DNA of 7,027 bases, from NCBI GenBank assembly GCA_030671225.1, contig DAOVAE010000057.1:1-7027 (forward strand), given 5' to 3'. The DNA is from Desulfobacteraceae bacterium (lineage in GTDB: Bacteria > Desulfobacterota > Desulfobacteria > Desulfobacterales > UBA11574). Each line of letters starts with the position of its first letter. Position 1 is the first letter of the stretch. A program made the position numbers and the translations under genes. Below are positions 1 to 6,248 of this stretch, piece after piece. Under the pieces are notes generated by a model, which was not told the DNA's origin, ran no database searches, and saw only the letters and a program-made list of their open reading frames with translations.

Positions 1-1051
1 TCAAAAAAGGCCTGAATTTACCCTTGTCATTCGCCTTGGTATAGGCTTCATCAGCACTTATCCATCCCTTATCCAGCAGCTCCATAATGGCATCATCCAG
101 AAGCTGCATACCGTATTTCCTCCCGGTCTGGATCATGGAAGGGATCTGGTGGGTTTTTGATTCTCTGATTAGATTCCGAACCGCGGGATTTGCAATCATT
201 ATCTCCAGGGCAACACAGCGGTCCTTTTTGTCGACCCTTTTAAACAGGACCTGTGCTATTACGGCCCGGATTCCGTCAGCTAGAGTAGATCGGATCTGGG
301 CTTGCTCACTTGCAGGGAAAACCTCGATAACACGATCAACGGTTTTTGGTGCACTCGTTGTGTGCAGGGTGGCAAAAACAAGGTGTCCGGTGGCACTGGC
401 TTCTACGGCAAGTGATATGGTCTCCAGATCCCTCATCTCACCCACCAGGATAATATCCGGATCCTCCCGCAGCGCACCTTTTAAAGCCGCACTAAATGAC
501 TTGGTATGGAGGCCGACTTCACGGTGGTTTATAATGCAACCCTTACTCTCGTGTACAAATTCGATGGGGTCTTCGACGGTGATGATATGATCCTTGCGAT
601 TACGGTTTGCCACATCAATTATTGCGGCCAAAGTAGTAGATTTGCCGCTCCCTGTTGGTCCTGTCACCAGTACCAGGCCCCTTGGAAGTGTGGCCAGCTT
701 GGAAACTACAGTAGGAAGGCCAAGCTCCTCGGCGGACATTATATGCTCGGGAATTTGCCTGAAAACCGCAGCCACACCATATTTCTGCATAAAGAAATTT
801 GCCCGGTACCTGGCAATACCTGGTATTTCATATCCGAAATCAATATCTCCGGTTTCTTCAAACGTCTTGACCTTGTGTTCGGGGGCAATTTCATAAAGCA
901 TGGCTTTAAGTTCATCATTTTCTAAGACCTTATATTTGATCCTTTCCATATCGCCCCTTATTCTGAGCGCCGGCGGCTGCCCGGATACGAGATGAAGGTC
1001 TGAAGCACCCTGGTCATTCATCAATTTGAAAAAAGCATCTATCTTCGCCAT
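1..1051 (-). CDS. pilT: Type IV pilus retraction ATPase PilT (last codons beyond the window)
   Basis: This is the hexameric cytoplasmic AAA-type ATPase at the base of type IV pili that drives pilin depolymerisation and so twitching motility. Translating the minus strand from ATG at 1051 gives 350 residues with no stop before the left edge, close to the usual full length of PilT, so only a few C-terminal codons should be missing. Visible motifs are the N-terminal ASDLHLVSGQPP segment (residues 16-27), Walker A GPTGSGKST (131-139), the Asp box ITVEDPIEFVH (157-167), Walker B ILVGEMRDLETI (201-212), the His box HLVFATLHT (223-231), and AVRNLIRE (290-297). The last is the PilT-specific C-terminal motif (usually AIRNLIRE) and separates it from the PilB extension ATPase. 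GGGAG lies 6 nt before the start. It is the last gene of the yggT-divIVA-pilT unit, 14 nt after divIVA. PilU is the main alternative, but the overall motif set favours PilT. Confidence 0.96.
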   Translation of the reverse strand, partial: MAKIDAFFKLMNDQGASDLHLVSGQPPALRIRGDMERIKYKVLENDELKAMLYEIAPEHKVKTFEETGDIDFGYEIPGIARYRANFFMQKYGVAAVFRQIPEHIMSAEELGLPTVVSKLATLPRGLVLVTGPTGSGKSTTLAAIIDVANRNRKDHIITVEDPIEFVHESKGCIINHREVGLHTKSFSAALKGALREDPDIILVGEMRDLETISLAVEASATGHLVFATLHTTSAPKTVDRVIEVFPASEQAQIRSTLADGIRAVIAQVLFKRVDKKDRCVALEIMIANPAVRNLIRESKTHQIPSMIQTGRKYGMQLLDDAIMELLDKGWISADEAYTKANDKGKFRPFL

Positions 1052-1065
1052 CTCAAGCTCCCAAT

Positions 1066-1569
1066 CTATTTAGCTTTTTTAAACAATTCCAACTTTGCAT
1101 CTTCAACGTCCATGGTTTTGGCCTCATCTTCGCTTATTTCAAGGAGTTTGGTATGGCTTTCAATAATTGAACGGATCTGGACTTCGATTTGCATGCGCTG
1201 CCGCCTTAATTCCGCAATATCTCCCTGAATATGAACCATCCTGTTATTCGCTCTGTTGAGGATTTTTTCCGCCTGTACTTCGGAGTCAGCAATGACCAAT
1301 TCAGCCGATTTCTGGGCATTTTGTTTCATCTGCTCCAAAACTTTCTGGGAATTGAGCATTGCACGCTTAAAAGTTTCTTCGCGCTGCTTATATCCCTGGC
1401 TTTCATGTTCGAGCTTGTTGATTTCTTCACACAAACTTTCGTTTTCTCTCTGCAGTGACTCAAAGGCATCTGCCATTTGTTCGAGAAACGTCTCCACCTC
1501 CCGGACATCAAAACCCCTAAATCTTTTTTTAAACTGCTGCTGTTGAATTTCAAATGGTGTGAGTTTCAT
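1066..1569 (-). CDS. divIVA: DivIVA-domain coiled-coil protein
   Basis: A cytoplasmic, membrane-associating scaffold of the DivIVA/GpsB type; family members bind curved membrane at poles or septa and recruit division, wall-growth or chromosome-anchoring proteins. The 167-residue product starts MKLTPFEIQQQQFKKRFRG and continues FDVREVETFLEQMADAF, the typical N-terminal DivIVA lipid-binding domain (residues 1-50) with its FxxxxRGFdxxeVdxFL pattern. The rest (about 35-150) is charged, Glu/Gln/Lys/Arg-rich heptad-like sequence predicted to be a long coiled coil. The start is supported by AGAGGTGA, with AGGTGA 6 nt before ATG. It lies 24 nt downstream of yggT and 14 nt upstream of pilT, so the three are probably cotranscribed. 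YggT-DivIVA adjacency is a familiar arrangement in Gram-positives and some Desulfobacterota. Its partners in this organism cannot be read from the sequence; polar positioning of the pilus machinery is only an inference from the neighbour pilT. Confidence 0.92.
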   Translation of the reverse strand: MKLTPFEIQQQQFKKRFRGFDVREVETFLEQMADAFESLQRENESLCEEINKLEHESQGYKQREETFKRAMLNSQKVLEQMKQNAQKSAELVIADSEVQAEKILNRANNRMVHIQGDIAELRRQRMQIEVQIRSIIESHTKLLEISEDEAKTMDVEDAKLELFKKAK

Positions 1570-1593
1570 GATATATCACCTCTCTTTTTTGTG

Positions 1594-1908
1594 TTACATA
1601 AGAGTCTGGGACAATTGGGAAAGGCTGTCCACAACAAAGAGGTCCAAAAATATTATGCACAGAATAACAATAATTGGAGAAAAGTCGATGCCGCCAAAGT
1701 TAACAGGTAATCTTATGCGAAATGCGATTATTCGAATGCGATAGAGGACCGGTTCTGTAACATTATGGATAAAATTAACGATCGGATTATAGGGATCGGG
1801 ATTAACCCAGGAAAGCACTGCCCGTGCTATAATGATCCACATGTAAAAATTGAGTACATAGTGAAGAACCACTGCAACAGCCTTTAAAAAATTGCCGATG
1901 ACAAACAT
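1594..1908 (-). CDS. yggT: YggT family integral membrane protein
   Basis: A small inner-membrane protein of the YggT family, whose biochemical role is not firmly established; links to division, osmotic tolerance and photosynthetic or cytochrome membranes have been proposed in other organisms. The 104-residue product has one YggT unit: a hydrophobic N-terminal segment (about 3-32, ending ARAVLSW), the loop NPDPYNPIVNFIHNVTEPVL (37-56) with the family's conserved Pro and Asn positions, an Arg-rich turn and GGIDFSP, then a second hydrophobic segment (about 76-95). Proteobacterial YggT proteins such as that of E. coli are about twice as long with two units, so this is the short, Gram-positive/cyanobacterial-like form. 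The start ATG follows only a weak purine stretch (AGAAGAGA, about 11 nt away). It is the first gene of the minus-strand yggT-divIVA-pilT unit and is divergent from proC. Confidence 0.92.
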   Translation of the reverse strand: MFVIGNFLKAVAVVLHYVLNFYMWIIIARAVLSWVNPDPYNPIVNFIHNVTEPVLYRIRIIAFRIRLPVNFGGIDFSPIIVILCIIFLDLFVVDSLSQLSQTLM

Positions 1909-2075
1909 ATTAATTTAGATCTCTTCTGTTCTTGATTTTATATGTAAGATACTTTTGACGCACTCGTAAAAAATCTTTTTGCTAAACCATCAACTTTTCT
2001 TGCTTAAAAGAAAGTTTATAAACCTTTAATTTAATTATTTCTAAAAAATAAGTCAAGATATTTCACGTAAAATCA

Positions 2076-2103
2076 TTGACATATTCAATATCCAAACGAT
2101 AAA
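2076..2103 (+). promoter_or_regulatory. Putative sigma70-type promoter for proC
   Basis: A perfect -35 hexamer TTGACA (2076-2081) is followed after 16 nt by GATAAA (2098-2103), a 4/6 match to the -10 consensus. It lies about 90-120 nt upstream of the proC start in AT-rich DNA. The -10 match is modest and perfect hexamers can occur by chance in such sequence, so this is a candidate only. Confidence 0.4.
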
Positions 2104-2127
2104 AATACATTTTACTTTGAATCGTTT
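2094..2127. repeat. Short inverted repeat, possible operator
   Basis: AAACGAT (2094-2100) and its exact reverse complement ATCGTTT (2121-2127) are separated by 20 nt. The left arm overlaps the candidate proC -10 box and the right arm lies in the expected early transcribed region, a geometry that would suit a repressor. Seven-base arms in AT-rich sequence can arise by chance and no known regulator site is recognised. Confidence 0.25.
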
Positions 2128-2194
2128 TATTATATTAGTAGTAATTTAACTGGTAAAGCAAATTACATCATGGCATTAAGGGGGAATAGAATTC

Positions 2195-3052
2195 ATGTTA
2201 AAAGACAAGAAGATCAGCATAATCGGAACAGGGAATATGGGGGAAGCCCTTGTCAGCGGGCTCATTTCTTCGGGATCAACCAGCCCTGAACATATCATCT
2301 GCACGGATGTTCGAGACGATAAGATCAAATCCGTCAAAGATAAGTATGGGGTCGTTACAATGAAAAATAACACAGAGGCGGTGGAGGCATCGGAAATTGT
2401 TATCTATGCGGTTAAACCCCAGATCATCGCTTCAGTGTTGAGGGAAACAGCTTCATGCCTGGATATGTCCAAGCTTATTATTTCAATTGCAGCCGGCGTA
2501 CCTTTGGCCGCAATAGAGTCCTTTCTTAAAAAAGAATTGCGCCTTATCCGGGTCATGCCCAACATCGCTGCATTTGTTAAGGAGAGTGCTTCGGTCCTTG
2601 CAGCCGGGCAAAATGCCACAGAGGATGACGTCAAACTGGCGATGGCCATCTTCGATTCCATGGGTAAAAGCATCTTTATTAAAGAGAATATTCTCATGGA
2701 TGCCATCACAGGATTAAGCGGCAGCGGACCCGCCTATATATTTTTAATTGTCGATGCCCTGGCTGATGCCGGAGTTAAGGTAGGTCTATCAAGGGAGGAT
2801 GCTCTTTTTCTATCTAACCAAACGTTATTGGGAGCCGCAAAATTATTGATAGAGACAAAAGAACATCCCGGAAGATTAAAGGATATGGTTACCTCTCCAG
2901 GTGGAACTGCAATTGCCGGCATTCATGCCCTGGAAAAGGGCGGACTTCGAACAACCCTGATCAATGCCGTGGAGGTCGCCACAGCGCGTTCTAAGGAACT
3001 GGGAGGGATTATGATTAAAAACTTTTCAAACGAAGAGTTGAAACAAAAGTAA
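2195..3052 (+). CDS. proC: Pyrroline-5-carboxylate reductase
   Basis: Cytoplasmic enzyme of the last step of proline synthesis: it reduces 1-pyrroline-5-carboxylate to L-proline with NAD(P)H. The 285-residue product has the N-terminal Rossmann fold with GTGNMG (11-16, GxGxxG), AVKPQ (about 72-76) and RVMPNIAAFVKES (about 118-130) at the cofactor and substrate sites. The C-terminal dimerisation/active-site domain carries LSGSGPAYIF (around 174-183) and the P5CR signature with SPGGTAIAGIHALE (234-247) followed by KGGLR. Length is normal for the family. The start is set by AAGGGGG (2178-2184), 10 nt before ATG. It is transcribed away from yggT, a common genomic neighbour. Its TAA stop lies inside the left end of the long palindrome at 3049-3157, which separates it from the next gene, so readthrough into the AOR unit is uncertain. 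Confidence 0.98.
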   Translation: MLKDKKISIIGTGNMGEALVSGLISSGSTSPEHIICTDVRDDKIKSVKDKYGVVTMKNNTEAVEASEIVIYAVKPQIIASVLRETASCLDMSKLIISIAAGVPLAAIESFLKKELRLIRVMPNIAAFVKESASVLAAGQNATEDDVKLAMAIFDSMGKSIFIKENILMDAITGLSGSGPAYIFLIVDALADAGVKVGLSREDALFLSNQTLLGAAKLLIETKEHPGRLKDMVTSPGGTAIAGIHALEKGGLRTTLINAVEVATARSKELGGIMIKNFSNEELKQK

Positions 3053-3157
3053 CTCCTCAATAAGTTCTGGAGTATAGATTATAAAGTCGCTCCGCCCACT
3101 GATAATAAAATATAAATTTTATCACCAGTGGACTCCAATAAATTATTGAGAAGTTAC
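3049..3157. repeat. 109-bp nested imperfect palindrome (hairpin/MITE-like) between proC and the AOR gene
   Basis: Outer arms 3049-3063 and 3143-3157 are complementary at 14 of 15 positions. After a small 4x5-nt internal loop, TGGAGT (3068-3073) pairs with ACTCCA (3132-3137). After a one-sided 22-nt bulge (3074-3095), CCACTGATAATAAAAT (3096-3111) pairs with 3116-3131 at 14 of 16 positions, around a 4-nt loop (3112-3115). The structure fills almost all of the 132-nt spacer and includes the proC stop codon. No T-run follows the outer arm, so it is not a typical intrinsic terminator. It could be a transcript-stabilising or attenuating hairpin, or a small non-autonomous element; AAA flanks both ends, too short to count as a target duplication. 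The pairing is seen directly; the function is unknown. Confidence 0.75.
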
Positions 3158-3184
3158 AAATAAAAATCATAAGAGGTTGACATT

Positions 3185-5323
3185 ATGACTGAAATTAAAA
3201 TGGAAACGATTAAGACATTCGATTATGACAAACCTGCCATTGAAAAAGGTTATGCCAACCAAACACTCAGCATCGATATTTCTGATTCTGATATTTCAAT
3301 AAAGCCGGTTACGGACAAAATGAAAGATGTCTTTATTGGCGGCAAAGGCTTTGATCTCTGGCTGCTCTGGAATGCAGTCAAAAGCACAACAAAATGGAAT
3401 GATCCTGAGAACGCAATATGTATCGCCTCAGGCCCCATGGGAGGAACACCCATATATCCCGGTTCAGGGAAAAGCATAGTAACCACCATTTCTCCCTTAA
3501 CGGGAACTGTGATAGACTCCAATGTGGGGGGATATTTTGGCCCTTATCTTAAGTTTTCCGGTTTTGATGCCATGGAAGTCAGTGGAAAAACAACACGAGA
3601 TGTTATAATATTTATTGATGGCATTGACGGGAATATTCAGATTTTAGAAACATTCGGATTGCCGGTGGAATCATATGATCTTTCAGCGATCTTAACCGAA
3701 CACTTCGGCAAGGGGAAACCCCGCAATATTTCGGTGGTTTCCACAGGCCCCGGAGCCAAGAATTCGCTGATCGGATGCTTGAACTTTACATGGTACGATC
3801 TGAAACGAAAGCGGGCCAGATATAAGCAGGCCGGACGCGGGGGAATCGGCAGCGTTTTTGCTGATAAAGGTATAAAAGCAATTGTGGCACGCTGGGACAC
3901 AGTTTCAGTTAACACAAATAATCCTGCAGATGTGTCCGAATTAAAAAAAATCGGGAGAAAACATTCCCGGGAAATTGTCGAACTTGATCCAAAACAAAAT
4001 GAAATGGCGAAAATCGGCACAACCCACCTTGTTACAATTATGAATGACTTTGACCTGCTACCTGTCAATAATTTCCAGTACGGCCGGCACCCTGAAGCAG
4101 TCAATCTCGGCCAGGAGGTTTACAGACGCATTTTTGACCCCGGCTATGACGGATGCTGGATGGGGTGTACACTTGCCTGTTCACATGGCGTCAAAGACTT
4201 TGTTCCGCTCACTGGACCCTATAAGGGAACCAAAGTTTTTGTAGATGGACCCGAGTATGAAACTATCGCGGGCTGCGGCTCAAATTTGGGCATTTTTGAC
4301 CCGCATGTTGTAGTTGAGATGAATTTTTACTGTGACACCTATGGTCTAGACACGATTTCAGTTGGCACCGCTACGGCCTTTGCCATGGAGTGCTTTGAGA
4401 TGGGCTTGATTAATGAAAGTCATACTGGAGGAATGAACCTTTCATTCGGCAACCGCCTGTCAGCACTTGAGGTCCTTCATCAAATGGCCAGAGGAGAAGG
4501 TTTTGGCAAAGTTGTTGGGCGGGGCGTTCGCGAGATGAAAACAATTTTCGCCAGAGACTATGGCGCCGATCCCGACATAATGCAGGATATCGGTATGGAA
4601 GCAAAAGGGCTTGAATTTTCCGAGTATATCTCTAAAGAGTCGCTTGCCCAGCAGGGCGGCTACGGCCTGGCACTTAAGGGCCCCCAACATGATGAGGCAT
4701 GGCTGATTTTTCTCGATATGGTGCATAACTTTATGCCGACCTTTGAGCAGAAGGCCGAGGCGCTGCACTGGTTCCCCATGTTCCGAACATGGTTCGGTTT
4801 GTGCGGATTGTGCAAACTTCCCTGGAACGATGTTATACCTGAAGACAATAAGGACATGCCTGAGCCTGCAAAAGTCGTGAAACACGTAGAGTGGTATGCG
4901 GAGTATTACAGTACGGTTACTGGAAAACAGATAAATCCTGACGGCCTTATTAGTATGAGTGAAGCCGTATACAATTTCCAGCGCATCTTCAACCTGAAAA
5001 TGGGCTTTGGACAACGCGAGCATGACAACATCCCCTACCGCGCAGCCGGCCCGGTCAAACTCGTTGAATATGAATCACGACGAGAGCGTTACGACAAACA
5101 GCTTACTGAAAAACACAAAGTCGATATTACGGGCAAATCTACAGAAGAAAAAAATGCGATGCTGCGTAATGTCCGCGAAGAACTTTACGAAAAACTTAAG
5201 GATGCGGTATATGAACGCCGAGGATGGACCGACAACGGCATCCCGACGATGGAAACCGTAAAGCGGCTTGGGATTGACTTTCCCGAGGTTCTGGAATTAC
5301 TCAAGGCCCACGGGGCCGAATAA
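3185..5323 (+). CDS. Tungsten-type aldehyde:ferredoxin oxidoreductase (AOR) family protein
   Basis: A probable W (or Mo)-bispterin, 4Fe-4S enzyme oxidising an aldehyde or related substrate with ferredoxin-level electron transfer; the substrate cannot be assigned. The N-terminal AOR domain begins near residue 25 after a short leader: GGKGFDLWLLW, GPMGGTPIYPGSGKS (from 83), SPLTGTVIDSNVGGYFGPYL, and AGRGGIG (216-222). The C-terminal domain has Fe-S cysteines C324, C328 and C332 (CX3CX3C, against CX2CX3C in Pyrococcus AOR), GPEYET (355-360), the pterin motif DTYGLD (384-389, DxxGLD), and GLCGLCKLPW with C540/C543, one being the distal cluster ligand. At 712 residues it is about 100 longer than Pyrococcus AOR, mostly from an extended C-terminus. 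AGAGG lies 8 nt before ATG. No signal peptide is seen, so it should be cytoplasmic. It overlaps the MoaD-like gene by one base. A BamB-like acyl-CoA-linked role is possible but unsupported, as no bam genes are nearby. Confidence 0.95.
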   Translation: MTEIKMETIKTFDYDKPAIEKGYANQTLSIDISDSDISIKPVTDKMKDVFIGGKGFDLWLLWNAVKSTTKWNDPENAICIASGPMGGTPIYPGSGKSIVTTISPLTGTVIDSNVGGYFGPYLKFSGFDAMEVSGKTTRDVIIFIDGIDGNIQILETFGLPVESYDLSAILTEHFGKGKPRNISVVSTGPGAKNSLIGCLNFTWYDLKRKRARYKQAGRGGIGSVFADKGIKAIVARWDTVSVNTNNPADVSELKKIGRKHSREIVELDPKQNEMAKIGTTHLVTIMNDFDLLPVNNFQYGRHPEAVNLGQEVYRRIFDPGYDGCWMGCTLACSHGVKDFVPLTGPYKGTKVFVDGPEYETIAGCGSNLGIFDPHVVVEMNFYCDTYGLDTISVGTATAFAMECFEMGLINESHTGGMNLSFGNRLSALEVLHQMARGEGFGKVVGRGVREMKTIFARDYGADPDIMQDIGMEAKGLEFSEYISKESLAQQGGYGLALKGPQHDEAWLIFLDMVHNFMPTFEQKAEALHWFPMFRTWFGLCGLCKLPWNDVIPEDNKDMPEPAKVVKHVEWYAEYYSTVTGKQINPDGLISMSEAVYNFQRIFNLKMGFGQREHDNIPYRAAGPVKLVEYESRRERYDKQLTEKHKVDITGKSTEEKNAMLRNVREELYEKLKDAVYERRGWTDNGIPTMETVKRLGIDFPEVLELLKAHGAE

Positions 5324-5520
5324 TGATCCGGGTCAATGGAAAAAAGGTTTCCTGGCGCGAGGGGATGACAGTTGCAGATCTGCTCAAGGTCTTGAGCGAT
5401 TCAGACCACTATGTTGTTGTACGCATCAATGATAAGCACGTTTCAAGGCCTTTTTTTGAAAAAACCCTGATTCCTGACAATTCAGATGTGTTTTTGATTC
5501 CAATGATTGTGGGAGGATAA
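5323..5520 (+). CDS. MoaD/ThiS-like sulfur carrier protein
   Basis: A 65-residue ubiquitin-like (beta-grasp) protein ending in IVGG. In MoaD and ThiS the C-terminal Gly-Gly is adenylated and converted to a thiocarboxylate that donates sulfur to molybdopterin or to the thiamin thiazole. The start MIRVNGKKVSWREGMTVADL and the pattern of short beta strands around VVVRINDKHV and DVFLIPMIVGG fit the family. ATG overlaps the AOR stop (TAATG at 5321-5325), implying translational coupling and matched expression. Placement directly behind an AOR gene suggests it serves the tungsten/molybdenum pterin dithiolene of that enzyme rather than thiamin; no thi genes or MoaE are in the window. Sequence alone does not separate MoaD from ThiS here. 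A cognate MoeB/ThiF-type E1 enzyme must be encoded elsewhere. The codons for the terminal glycines also form the GGAGG preceding ccdA. Confidence 0.88.
   Translation: MIRVNGKKVSWREGMTVADLLKVLSDSDHYVVVRINDKHVSRPFFEKTLIPDNSDVFLIPMIVGG
5511..5516 (+). promoter_or_regulatory. Candidate ribosome binding site for ccdA inside the MoaD-like gene
   Basis: GGGAGG at 5511-5516 is the strongest Shine-Dalgarno match before ccdA and is made by the two terminal Gly codons of the upstream gene. It lies 15 nt before the ATG at 5532, longer than the usual 5-10 nt. A TAA in the ccdA frame at 5523-5525 excludes an earlier start, and the next ATG (5547) is further away, so 5532 remains the best start. Confidence 0.5.
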
Positions 5521-5531
5521 TATAAAGAATC

Positions 5532-6248
5532 ATGCTCACCGAAACCATGTCATTTCCAGCAGCCTTTCTTGCAGGGCTTCTCTCTTTCTTTTCACCGTGC
5601 ATACTGCCGCTGATACCTGCCTATTTTACCTTTATTACAGGTTTTTCCTTAGAACAACTTACCGAAGACTATAATTCGAAAATCAGGAAAAAAGTTGTTC
5701 TTTCAACCGTATTATTTGTTCTTGGTTTTTCATTTGTTTTCATCCTTTTGGGCGCATCAGCCTCTTACTTTGGCGGCTTAATTTACGAATACAGGGAATA
5801 TATCAGAATTATAGGCGGGATATTGATTATTCTACTTGGTTTCCATTTAACAGGTGTGATCCGTATCCGCAGCCTTGATTCTGAAAAGCGGATACACATG
5901 GAAAAGAAGCCCTTACATTTTTTAGGAACATTTATTGTCGGTATGGCCTTCGCGGCCGGGTGGAGCCCCTGTATAGGCCCCTTGTTAGGATCGATACTTA
6001 TTATTGCCGGCAGCCAGGATACTGTCAGTCAGGGAATTTTGCTTCTTAGCGTATACTCTGCAGGACTGGCCATTCCTTTTGTTATCATGTCGATTTTTAT
6101 CAATTTCCTTCTAATATTTATCAAAAAAGCCTCCCGGGCTATAAAGTACGTTAACGCGGTGGCTGGTGTCCTGTTAATTGTTGTGGGGCTGTTTCTGGTG
6201 ACCGACAAGCTATATGTTCTGGCAACTATTTCGAATGTCGGGAGGTAA
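5532..6248 (+). CDS. ccdA: CcdA-family cytochrome c biogenesis / thiol-redox membrane protein
   Basis: A polytopic inner-membrane protein of the CcdA/DsbD-beta family, which passes reducing equivalents from cytoplasmic thioredoxin across the membrane to extracytoplasmic thiol proteins, classically for cytochrome c maturation. The 238-residue product has about six hydrophobic segments (roughly 8-30, 55-80, 91-110, 131-160, 165-192, 203-226). Both signature cysteines are present: SPCILP (C23) in the first segment and WSPCIGP (C147) in the fourth. Length is typical of stand-alone CcdA; no DsbD-alpha or thioredoxin domain is attached. It begins 11 nt after the MoaD-like gene and is probably cotranscribed with AOR. 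A functional tie to the AOR is not established; it may simply share the operon. Its last 23 bases overlap the convergent small membrane protein gene. No intrinsic terminator is visible after the stop. Confidence 0.94.
   Translation: MLTETMSFPAAFLAGLLSFFSPCILPLIPAYFTFITGFSLEQLTEDYNSKIRKKVVLSTVLFVLGFSFVFILLGASASYFGGLIYEYREYIRIIGGILIILLGFHLTGVIRIRSLDSEKRIHMEKKPLHFLGTFIVGMAFAAGWSPCIGPLLGSILIIAGSQDTVSQGILLLSVYSAGLAIPFVIMSIFINFLLIFIKKASRAIKYVNAVAGVLLIVVGLFLVTDKLYVLATISNVGR

Larger units (their letters stand above)
1909..2194. other. AT-rich divergent intergenic region between yggT and proC
   Basis: This is the longest non-coding stretch in the window (286 nt). It must hold the promoters for both the leftward yggT operon and rightward proC. 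It is strongly AT-rich with many A and T runs. A good proC promoter candidate sits at 2076-2103 and an inverted repeat at 2094-2127 (listed separately). A weaker imperfect hairpin, AACTTTTCTT (1992-2001) with AAGAAAGTT (2008-2016, one bulged base), lies near the middle. On the minus strand a TATAAA box at 1942-1937 could be a -10 for yggT, but I see no matching -35. I find no ORF, tRNA or recognisable riboswitch in it. Confidence 0.7.

Noticed and set aside
87..925. Plus-strand open frames (167, 139 and 100 codons) across this stretch
   Set aside because: They are antisense to pilT, whose motifs and length are unmistakable; the plus-strand products resemble no family and have no ribosome binding sites.
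1992..2016. Hairpin as a regulatory RNA or terminator
   Set aside because: The stem is short, very AT-rich and has a bulge; such pairings are expected by chance in this composition.
3112..3160. Rho-independent terminator after proC
   Set aside because: The inner stem is AT-rich and neither the inner nor the outer stem is followed by a T-run, so a standard intrinsic terminator is not supported.
4460..5023. 187-codon minus-strand open frame
   Set aside because: It lies wholly inside the AOR gene, antisense to conserved C-terminal motifs, and its product has no recognisable domain.
3185..5323. Benzoyl-CoA reductase subunit BamB
   Set aside because: BamB belongs to the AOR family, but no bamC-I-like genes are nearby and the MoaD/CcdA context does not support it; only the family-level call is kept.
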